Shown here piece after piece: positions 1 through 5,783 of a DNA stretch of 6,090 nt. The translations under genes were made by a program, and so were the position numbers. The first letter of the stretch is position 1, and every line of letters starts with the position of its first letter. The notes under the pieces are model-generated. The model worked only from the letters and a program-made list of their open reading frames with translations. It did not search any database and had not been told where the DNA came from. The stretch is from Comamonadaceae bacterium (GTDB lineage Bacteria > Pseudomonadota > Gammaproteobacteria > Burkholderiales > Burkholderiaceae), in contig CANCCJ010000153.1 of NCBI GenBank assembly GCA_947374535.1, forward strand, positions 1-6,090. The letters run 5' to 3'.

Positions 1-56
1 TAGAACGAGTGCCTCCTAAGCGCTAGATACAGGTTCGATTCCTGTCGGAGGCACCA
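1..56 (+). tRNA. tRNA-Arg (anticodon CCT), 5' end outside the window
   Basis: This is the 3' part of a tRNA that decodes AGG. The anticodon stem is 8-12 paired with 20-24 (AGTGC/GCGCT, one G-T wobble). The seven-base loop at 13-19 is CTCCTAA, so the anticodon is CCT at 15-17. A four-base variable region follows. The T arm is 29-33/41-45 (ACAGG/CCTGT) around the loop TTCGATT, which has the invariant TTC. The acceptor 3' strand CGGAGGC is at 46-52, the discriminator A at 53 and an encoded CCA at 54-56. Most of the D arm and the 5' acceptor strand lie to the left of the window. The gene faces the convergent res gene, and tRNA 3' ends are common integration sites for islands and phages. The identity of the tRNA is secure; its role as an attachment site is inferred. 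Confidence 0.93.
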
Positions 57-105
57 AATTACCTCACCTCAACACCAGCTCAGCCGACTTAAATTCGTGA
101 TCAAT

Positions 106-150
106 GGTTGTCATGACTGATGCACTTCTAATGCATTCACGATGACAGCT
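106..150. other. Imperfect stem-loop at the res 3' end, between res and the tRNA
   Basis: The outer arm TGTCAT at 109-114 pairs with ATGACA at 142-147 and can extend outward to 106-108/148-150 with two wobble pairs. After a small internal loop (115-117/140-141), TGATGCA at 118-124 pairs with TGCATTCA at 132-139, leaving one bulged base. The loop is 125-131. The structure overlaps the res stop codon (137-139). No T-run follows on either strand, so it is not a classical intrinsic terminator. It may still act as a 3' barrier or processing site for the res mRNA, or mark the island junction. The pairing is read directly from the sequence; the function is a guess. Confidence 0.35.
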
Positions 151-2845
151 TGTTAGCTAACTGCTGGAATACATCCCGCCCCTCAGCGTCGCGCTCCACA
201 GCAAACAAAAATAGACAGCGTCCACCGCTTGATTGCTCCCACTGGCGTCCCACCTGCTGCTTCTCGCGTGAATCGTCATTGGTTTTGTAGGGCTCGCCTT
301 TGTACTCCACAGCAAGCACTCGACCATCGGTCAACTCGGCCACAAAGTCGGGATAAAAGTAATCGGTGGCAGTCGGCAACCAGAAAGAGAATTTTTCCTG
401 GCGTTCGATGTTGCGCACCCACTGCTTGACTTTGACGTGGGCATCAATGGCCTGGGCACAGCGGAACTCTTCGGCTACTGATCCGGCCTGCGTTTTTTCG
501 CGCAAGTCGTGGATCACTGGGTAGAAGTGTTTGTTGAACTCGTAGCTGCCTTGATACATCTGCCGCGCCGGGTATTGGCCTGGCTGATAGTGAAAGCTGA
601 AATGCGCCAGTTCCTCCAGGCTCGGCACGGCCATGTCACTGAGTCGGCCTTGGAAACCTCGGGCCATGGCGATGTGGCGCAGCCGCCCCACTTCTTTCAC
701 AAGCGCCTGCGCCAACTGAAAGCGGGCACGAACCAAGGCGGTCAAAGAAAAACCACGCTCTGCCAGCAAGTGAGTCACCATCTTGACCAGATACGCCTGC
801 ATATGTGTCTGCCCGATATCGCTCTGACGCACCACCACGTCCAGCCACCGAATCAGGTCTTGCTGGCTGGTGTGGCTCACCGTCTCATTGAGCAATAACT
901 GCTGGGCATCGGTGTGGCGGTAGATCACCTTGGCTCCGTTGACATCAATCTCGAACGAGTTGACTGTCTCTGTGATGATGAACCCTGCCAACTGCAGCTG
1001 CTGGTCCAGTAGGTTCCAATCACCCAAGCTAGACAGCGTTTCGCGCTCCACCACTTCGAGATAGCCGTCCAAATTCAGGCAGAGCTGTGGGATGGCGGCA
1101 AAGTCCAGACCCAACTGCGCCAGGGCACGCATCGCTTGGCGCACAGCCCGGTGGGCATCGAACTGCTCCTTGATCTTCTCGCGCGCTTTGGCTGGCATGG
1201 CATTGCTGATGAACGCCTCTGCTTGCTTCAGCAACTCACTGCTGGCTCCACCATGGAGCAAGATCGTCGCGCCTTGCGTGGTAAGCACAACCCGCACAGC
1301 CTGCTTTAATTCCTCGGGCCAGTGCTGGGTGTCGGGTGCCTGTGGCAACTCGATATGGCACTCTGGCATGGCTAGCGCAGCAACACCACCAGCACTGCCT
1401 GCTGTGGGTGCAGTACCCCCCTCGCCACCTGTCAGCGGTAGCGACTGCTGGGGGATGATGAGAGAAGCGGTTTCCAATCTCTCAAAGCCCATGTTCTGCA
1501 CCATGCGGTCTTTGAGCGTGGCCGCTGCTTGCGCGAAGTTGTCAGCCACGATGTGGGCGTAGGCCCGATTCAACGCATCTTGTGTGCGGTTCTTGGCGTA
1601 GGGCATGCGCAACACACGTCCAAGCAACTGCTCCACGTCTTTGGATGAATTGACCGATTGCAAACTGGCCAACACATAGGCAAACGAACAGTCCCAGCCC
1701 TCTTTCAAGGCCTCGACGGTAATGACGTAGCGGATGGGGCAAGCGGGATCAAACAAGTTGATACCGTCCAGCTCTTTCTGCGTGCCGGTGGCCACGGCAA
1801 TCTGATTTTCAGGGACGCACTCCTGCTCAATCAAATGTTGGCGCACCACCGCCACTGTCGCCTCGCCATTGATAGGCATAGCCTGCACCAAGGCGATAGG
1901 GCGGACGTAATCGGGCTCACGCTGAGCAGCCAGTTCCAGGCGGTCGCGGGTCAGCACGGCATCGCGCAGGCACTCGCGCCAGCCCTGCGGATGCTCGGCC
2001 AACACAATGGGCAGCTTGATCATCTGCTCGGCCTTCAGCTCAGCAGCAGCAACGTGATACAGCACGTTGTTGCCCTGCACTGGCGTGGCGGTCATCTCAA
2101 TCACGCAGCTCGGATTCACACGCCCCAACGACTTGAAAAAACGGGCGGTGCGGTTGTTGTGTGCCTCGTCCACGATGACGATAGGCCGTTGCAAGTGCAT
2201 CCAGTTGGCCACCGAATACTTCACCCTGCCAACATCTTTCGCAGTCAGGTAAGGCTGGCTAGCCAAGTCGGCCTCGACCACCGTCTCTAGGCCAGCACTG
2301 CGGTGCGATGGCAAGTTATCAAAGTGGGGGGCCAACTCCTCGAAAAACGAATACACGTTGCGCTTGGCTGTGTCGGTGACGTTGAACGACTGGATGGTGG
2401 TCACGATGACGATGGCAGCCTTGCCCACATCATGGGGGCTGATGGTCTGCAAGCTCTCCAAGTCACACACCTGCACCCGATCACCAAAGTAGTGAGTCAG
2501 TGCCTGTCTGTAGGGGTGACGTGCATTGGCCAGTGCTTCGAGAGTCTGCGTGCGGATCGTGTCCGAGGGTGTGAGCCACAAGGCAATCGGCGCGTCGCTG
2601 TCCAGCACGGCCTTACCAGCCATCGCCACGGCGTGCGCGGCCATGATGGTTTTGCCGCCTCCGGTGGGCACGCGCAAGCACACACATGGGACGTCACCAA
2701 ACAAAGGTTGATAGGTTTCGCCCATGCGGTTCTGGCCCGAAAGAATCGCAGCGTAGGCCGTTGCCACTGGCTGGCTGCGCGTGTCAGTGAGGAACTGAGT
2801 GAGTACTGCGAGGGCACTCTGTTGGTAGGTTTTGAGGGTCAGCAT
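137..2845 (-). CDS. res: Type III-like restriction enzyme Res: DEAD/DEAH helicase with C-terminal PD-(D/E)xK nuclease
   Basis: The 902-residue protein is the restriction and translocation subunit that partners the Mod methyltransferase in the same operon. It would use ATP to move or switch on DNA and cut unmethylated DNA in the cytoplasm. The superfamily 2 helicase motifs run in order. A Q-tip-like N-terminus (LKTYQQ, residues 4-9) comes first, then Walker A PTGGGKT (60-66), DEAH (226-229) and TATP (252-255). Motif V, EGWDC, is at 382-386, and motif VI, QLLGRVLRMP, at 406-415. A Gly/Ala-rich linker at about 469-495 separates the motor from the C-terminal half. Near the C-terminus YPDF (831-834) and VEYKGE (846-851) supply the D, E and K of a PD-(D/E)xK nuclease (D833, E847, K849). 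The chosen ATG is 2 bases after the stop of the upstream gene. The frame stays open to 2980, but that extension would overlap the upstream gene by about 130 bases and reads as non-homologous sequence. The gene appears intact, with no missing motif. Confidence 0.93.
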   Translation of the reverse strand: MLTLKTYQQSALAVLTQFLTDTRSQPVATAYAAILSGQNRMGETYQPLFGDVPCVCLRVPTGGGKTIMAAHAVAMAGKAVLDSDAPIALWLTPSDTIRTQTLEALANARHPYRQALTHYFGDRVQVCDLESLQTISPHDVGKAAIVIVTTIQSFNVTDTAKRNVYSFFEELAPHFDNLPSHRSAGLETVVEADLASQPYLTAKDVGRVKYSVANWMHLQRPIVIVDEAHNNRTARFFKSLGRVNPSCVIEMTATPVQGNNVLYHVAAAELKAEQMIKLPIVLAEHPQGWRECLRDAVLTRDRLELAAQREPDYVRPIALVQAMPINGEATVAVVRQHLIEQECVPENQIAVATGTQKELDGINLFDPACPIRYVITVEALKEGWDCSFAYVLASLQSVNSSKDVEQLLGRVLRMPYAKNRTQDALNRAYAHIVADNFAQAAATLKDRMVQNMGFERLETASLIIPQQSLPLTGGEGGTAPTAGSAGGVAALAMPECHIELPQAPDTQHWPEELKQAVRVVLTTQGATILLHGGASSELLKQAEAFISNAMPAKAREKIKEQFDAHRAVRQAMRALAQLGLDFAAIPQLCLNLDGYLEVVERETLSSLGDWNLLDQQLQLAGFIITETVNSFEIDVNGAKVIYRHTDAQQLLLNETVSHTSQQDLIRWLDVVVRQSDIGQTHMQAYLVKMVTHLLAERGFSLTALVRARFQLAQALVKEVGRLRHIAMARGFQGRLSDMAVPSLEELAHFSFHYQPGQYPARQMYQGSYEFNKHFYPVIHDLREKTQAGSVAEEFRCAQAIDAHVKVKQWVRNIERQEKFSFWLPTATDYFYPDFVAELTDGRVLAVEYKGEPYKTNDDSREKQQVGRQWEQSSGGRCLFLFAVERDAEGRDVFQQLANKLSS

Positions 2846-2847
2846 GA

Positions 2848-3564
2848 TCAAACTTTTTCCCAATGAAGTTTTCCTTCGCTTACCCACAAGCGACACATTG
2901 TTTTGCAAGGTTTGCTTTCGGCTGAAGCTGCGGTGATCGTTACCACCCCACCTTGCGAAGAGAAAGCTGGCGGATGCCAAAAAGTGCCGCTTGGTGGCGC
3001 GGCCAATCCGATGTAGTCCGCTCCAATTGGGTGAGGCGGAACTGGCTCGTCATAGGCACCCAAGCTGACATATCTTTCTTCCCCAACATTCAGGCTGAAA
3101 GGGCCATCAGCATGCCATTTTTGAGGCTCGCCACCATCTTTATCTCGTGCCTCGTAGCTCAACTTGCAATTAGACAGAAACACTTCCCCGGTATTTTTTA
3201 CTCCAACCGACACTGTCTTCATGACGTTGTAGACGTTATGGCTTTGGGCACTCACGTAATGTCCATCATGCCCAATGACAATGCTCAGTCCAGGCTTCCC
3301 GTTCGACGCTGCCGCGCCGCCCGTTTGACCAAACAGGTGAGGCCATCGAAGTAGCAGCAATCCAAATACTCCCATTGCCATCAGCACCCATGGCGCAATT
3401 TGATACCCAGTTTCCTGATGTTTGACGACGAACGATGCCAAATCGGCAATGACCTTCGGGAATTCAGCAAGAAGCGCCATGTTCCCGATTAAGCCTAGTA
3501 CAGACCAAGCTACAGAAAGAATAATCATGAGCACCGAAAAAATTCTCGTTAGCGTATTCCGCAT
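2848..3564 (-). CDS. Uncharacterised two-helix membrane protein with beta-rich C-terminal domain, embedded between mod and res
   Basis: I do not recognise the family. The protein has 238 residues from the ATG at 3564. A TTG at 3582, directly after the mod stop codon (TGATTG), would give 244, and neither start has a clear ribosome binding site. Counting from the ATG, a short basic N-terminus precedes a first membrane helix at about 6-30 and a second at about 56-74, joined by a loop of about 25 residues. Residues from about 90 to the end are soluble and predicted beta-rich by pattern: alternating hydrophobic strands, a VGVKNTGEVFLSNCKL segment, and FSLNVGEERYVSLG. This resembles Ig-like sandwich domains that carry a 'V.N.G' strand, but only in style. 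The C-terminus has a CKTMC motif. Lys/Arg residues before helix 1 and Arg after helix 2 suggest both ends are cytoplasmic. Placement inside a gapless restriction operon argues for a role in that system, possibly as a membrane anchor or an effector; this is inference. Confidence 0.85.
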   Translation of the reverse strand: MRNTLTRIFSVLMIILSVAWSVLGLIGNMALLAEFPKVIADLASFVVKHQETGYQIAPWVLMAMGVFGLLLLRWPHLFGQTGGAAASNGKPGLSIVIGHDGHYVSAQSHNVYNVMKTVSVGVKNTGEVFLSNCKLSYEARDKDGGEPQKWHADGPFSLNVGEERYVSLGAYDEPVPPHPIGADYIGLAAPPSGTFWHPPAFSSQGGVVTITAASAESKPCKTMCRLWVSEGKLHWEKV

Positions 3565-3582
3565 TTTGTAAAGCCCAGTCAA

Positions 3583-5103
3583 TCAACGTATCTTCACGTC
3601 ATAGGGAATTTGCTTGAAGGTGATGCCTGCGGCTGCGAGGCGCGAGGCACCCAGCCGGGACATTTCGCCGTAGATCACCTTCGGCCCCTCATGCGGAAAT
3701 ATCTCGTTGATGGCTTGCAGCACTGCATGGGTCAGGACATTGCCGCCCGCTGGGCGGCGGTCGCCCAAGATGCCGTTGTAAAGCAGGTAATAGGCCGTGC
3801 CGTTGTGCACACCCAGCAGGGGCTTATCGAATCTTTGATTGCCCGGCTCGCCAGTCTCAAAGTGCCAAACATACGCGGCCAGCGTAGCGAACTTCACTTC
3901 TGCACTGATACGCCCATGCTCATCGAAGGCGGGCTCGCCCAATGTGCAGAAGCGGAAGCCACCTCCTCCTTGCCATTCCACTGATTTGCTCACACCGCCT
4001 TGCTCGCCATTGACGACCTTTTCTAGTCGCGGCAGGCAATGGGTGCGGGCGTGATCGCCCATTTCGATACCGATGTAGCGGCGACCCATCTTCTGGGCGA
4101 CGGCGGCAGTAGTGCCAGAGCCGAGAAAAGAGTCCAGCACCATGTCACCCGCCTCCGATGCAACCTGCAATGCCCGCTTCACAAGGGCCTCAGGCTTTGG
4201 CGTTCCAAAGGACGCTTCTTCAGGAAACAGGGCACGCATCTCGTTCTTTGAAGTTCGATTGCTGCCGACATCCTCTTTGCGCCAAAGCGTCCTAGGCACG
4301 AGATCGGAGACCTCAGCAAGATACCGCTTGATGCTGGGACGAGCCTCCCCCTTCGGGCCCCACCACACGCGGCCATCCGCCTCCAGTTCTCGCAGCTTCT
4401 CCTCGGAGACACGCCAATACCGACCCGGTGGCGGCGAGAACACTCTGCCGGACGGTCCAGTTATCGAGAACAACCCCTTGGAATAGGGCTTGTTCGCGTA
4501 TGGGTCTCCCGGTATCCAAGGCCCTCTTTCGTCGTCATCTGGATTGGTATAGATTGAATTAACTTCCTCTGTTCGCGGTAGCCTGCATGGTTGCCAATCA
4601 GGATTTTTGGAAAACACAAAAATGTGATCGTGGTCGGATGAAAACTGCCTAGCTGAGTTACGCGGGGAATCCGCCTTCTCCCAAATCAGGTTTGCAACGA
4701 AGCACTGGCGTCCGAACACCTCATCCATAATGACTTTGATGTAATGAGCCTCGTTATCGTCAAGTGAAACCCAGATGCTCCCATCGGCAGCCAATAACTC
4801 CCGCAGCAGCACCAACCGGGGATACATCATTGACAACCATTGGCTGTGTTCCAGCTTGTCGTCGTAATGCGCAAACGCGCTTTGGGTGTTGTAAGGCGGA
4901 TCAATGAAGATGCACTTGACTCGGCCCGCATAAAACGGAATTAGGGCTTTGAGGGCCAGCAGGTTGTCACCTTGAATCAGCAGGTTGTCGGCATGTGCGC
5001 CGCTCACATCCCCGTGGATGGACTCCTGTTTGAGCAAGTGATAGGGCACCTCACGGGTGGTCTCTTTCGCTTGGTTTTTGTTCACCCAGTCTAAAAATGG
5101 CAT
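3583..5103 (-). CDS. mod: Type III-like DNA adenine methyltransferase Mod (beta class)
   Basis: The 506-residue protein transfers a methyl group from S-adenosylmethionine to adenine in a specific DNA site. It protects the host and would supply target recognition to the Res subunit. The catalytic motif IV, DPPYN, is at residues 68-72. It lies ahead of motif X (TPKPEALVKRAL, 301-312) and the cofactor-binding motif I (FLGSGTT, 326-332), which is the beta-class order used by type III Mod proteins. The segment between about 140 and 300 should hold the target recognition region. The tail from about 380 to 506 is an extra domain of unknown role. At 506 residues it is shorter than classical type III Mod proteins, which are about 600-700. 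The start is well fixed: an in-frame TAG lies nine codons upstream (5128-5130) with no alternative start between. No Shine-Dalgarno sequence precedes the ATG, only an A-rich leader. The stop codon abuts the TTG that could start the next gene. No simple-sequence repeats of the phase-variable type were seen. Confidence 0.93.
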   Translation of the reverse strand: MPFLDWVNKNQAKETTREVPYHLLKQESIHGDVSGAHADNLLIQGDNLLALKALIPFYAGRVKCIFIDPPYNTQSAFAHYDDKLEHSQWLSMMYPRLVLLRELLAADGSIWVSLDDNEAHYIKVIMDEVFGRQCFVANLIWEKADSPRNSARQFSSDHDHIFVFSKNPDWQPCRLPRTEEVNSIYTNPDDDERGPWIPGDPYANKPYSKGLFSITGPSGRVFSPPPGRYWRVSEEKLRELEADGRVWWGPKGEARPSIKRYLAEVSDLVPRTLWRKEDVGSNRTSKNEMRALFPEEASFGTPKPEALVKRALQVASEAGDMVLDSFLGSGTTAAVAQKMGRRYIGIEMGDHARTHCLPRLEKVVNGEQGGVSKSVEWQGGGGFRFCTLGEPAFDEHGRISAEVKFATLAAYVWHFETGEPGNQRFDKPLLGVHNGTAYYLLYNGILGDRRPAGGNVLTHAVLQAINEIFPHEGPKVIYGEMSRLGASRLAAAGITFKQIPYDVKIR

Positions 5104-5120
5104 GTTTTCGTTTTTCTGCT

Positions 5121-5132
5121 GATAGCACTATC
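5121..5132. promoter_or_regulatory. Short inverted repeat just upstream of mod, possible operator
   Basis: On the minus strand the sequence is GATAG-TG-CTATC, two perfect five-base arms around a two-base centre. It ends 17 bases before the mod ATG, where a repressor or an mRNA structure could control mod expression. It also contains TGCTATCAG, which resembles an extended -10 element, but no -35 box lies at the right distance. There is no direct evidence of binding, and a repeat this short could be chance. Confidence 0.2.
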
Positions 5133-5193
5133 GAGTGGTTTAGTTTACGCACACAGCCCAGTGGTTCTGTATGACGTCTCCGCTCATTGCCTT

Positions 5194-5220
5194 AGCGCGT
5201 TAAGCGCTTGCGCATTTTTT
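5194..5220 (+). terminator. Possible intrinsic terminator on the + strand
   Basis: A five-base-pair hairpin, AGCGC (5194-5198) and GCGCT (5204-5208), around the loop GTTAA is followed five bases later by six T residues (5215-5220). The stem is short and the T-run is not immediately adjacent, so it would be weak. No + strand gene is known here; it might stop antisense transcription entering from the mod side. On the minus strand the same palindromic block could instead be an operator. Confidence 0.2.
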
Positions 5221-5361
5221 GTCTTACTGCGCTTTGTGCTGGTCAATCAAGCCACTAAGTGCGCAGCATTCGCGGGGCTAGGCAACAGGTAAAGATTTCG
5301 GCCATGCTTTCGTATGTGGCCTGAGACATGACAACAACATTGCTACCACCACGCTAGGCAA

Positions 5362-5457
5362 TCACGGCATGTCTGCTTCGTTGATAACCCCATCTGTCAA
5401 AGGCTGCGCTTCACCTGAGCTATTCAACTCACATGCCACGCACACGAGGCATTTCAT
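5362..5457 (-). CDS. Candidate 31-residue small protein with a CxxCxxC cluster
   Basis: The frame starts with an ATG that overlaps the antitoxin stop in an ATGA junction, so it could be translationally coupled to the toxin-antitoxin genes. The product has Cys at positions 3, 6 and 9 (MKCLVCVACEL), then a polar tail, and ends at a TGA. There is no clear ribosome binding site of its own and no family is recognised. The three spaced cysteines might bind a metal if the peptide is made. Chance open frames of this length are common, so I treat it as a candidate only. Confidence 0.15.
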   Translation of the reverse strand: MKCLVCVACELNSSGEAQPLTDGVINEADMP

Positions 5458-5783
5458 ACCGCAACCGCTTCAATCCCCTTTTTTTCGATGATCTGAAGCA
5501 GCTTCGCCGCAGCTCCTACAGGGTGCTTGCCAGATGCGGGCGACTCCCATTTTTGAACCGTTGATGGCCGCACATTCAAAAACCCAGCAAATACAGCCTG
5601 GCTCATCTTTGCCTTCTTCTTGCGAATCGTTGCCACGCGCTCTGGTGTGTAGGTCGGCGGTGTCGTACCAAGCGCCTTGATTTGTTCCAAGTTTTTCATT
5701 GATACGATGCCGCGCTTGGAAAGTAAGGTCGCCATCTCAATCATTTCATCGGAAACCCGATCCATCGTTTTTTTAGCAGTCAT
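5454..5783 (-). CDS. XRE-family antitoxin (HigA/NadS-like) of a type II toxin-antitoxin pair
   Basis: The 109-residue protein would neutralise the adjacent RelE-like toxin by binding it, and repress their shared promoter through its helix-turn-helix. The N-terminal third, about 1-40, is a helical toxin-contacting region. The lambda-repressor type HTH is at about 59-80 and contains MSQAVFAGFLNVRPSTVQKW, the usual 'SQ..FA..L.V...TV..WE' pattern. The C-terminal helix has LLQIIEKKGIEA, as in HigA-type antitoxins. The start overlaps the end of the toxin gene by 11 bases (5773-5783), and a good Shine-Dalgarno AGAGGAA lies seven bases upstream within the toxin frame. Toxin-first order is typical of the higBA arrangement. 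A less likely alternative is a regulator of the downstream restriction operon. Confidence 0.88.
   Translation of the reverse strand: MTAKKTMDRVSDEMIEMATLLSKRGIVSMKNLEQIKALGTTPPTYTPERVATIRKKKAKMSQAVFAGFLNVRPSTVQKWESPASGKHPVGAAAKLLQIIEKKGIEAVAV

Larger units (their letters stand above)
5104..5453. other. Intergenic region between antitoxin and mod, probable mod operon leader
   Basis: About 350 bases without a convincing gene. It should contain the promoter of the mod-res operon unless that operon is read through from the toxin-antitoxin genes. On the minus strand a TTGACC (5241-5246) is followed 17 bases later by GACAAA (5218-5223), a weak candidate pair. A perfect TTGACA (5395-5400) has no usable -10 partner. 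The region holds several inverted repeats: 5121-5132, 5194-5208, 5227-5232 with 5261-5266, and 5300-5321. A nine-base direct repeat GCTAGGCAA is at 5277-5285 and 5353-5361. It also holds most of one small open frame at 5362-5457. Confidence 0.5.

Noticed and set aside
509..2866. Several long open frames on the + strand opposite res (for example about 130, 156, 210 and 187 codons).
   Set aside because: They are antisense shadows of a GC-rich gene. Their products have no recognisable domain, while res on the other strand has a full set of ordered motifs.
2846..2980. An N-terminal extension of res by 45 codons beginning at a TTG (2980).
   Set aside because: It would overlap the upstream membrane gene by about 130 bases, and the added residues do not resemble a Res N-terminus. 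LKTYQQ after the ATG at 2845 matches the expected start of the helicase domain.
3610..4486. Open frames of 70-124 codons on the + strand opposite mod.
   Set aside because: Same reason: antisense to a gene with intact catalytic and cofactor motifs, and no domain of their own.
3583..5103. Phase variation of mod through simple-sequence repeats, known in some type III systems.
   Set aside because: No homopolymer or short tandem repeat tract long enough to slip was seen in the gene or its leader.
5194..5266. GTTAAGC core (5199-5205) and nearby inverted repeats as an integron attC site.
   Set aside because: GTTAAGC fits GTTRRRY, but no matching RYYYAAC partner lies at the correct distance and orientation, and no integron integrase is present.
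5255..5329. A 24-codon frame on the minus strand (begins MSQATYESMAE).
   Set aside because: No ribosome binding site, no overlap or operon link, and no recognised family; length is within chance.
5372..5400. Perfect TTGACA on the minus strand as the mod promoter -35 box.
   Set aside because: At 16-18 base spacing the candidate -10 hexamers (AAGCAG, AGCAGA, GCAGAC) do not resemble TATAAT.
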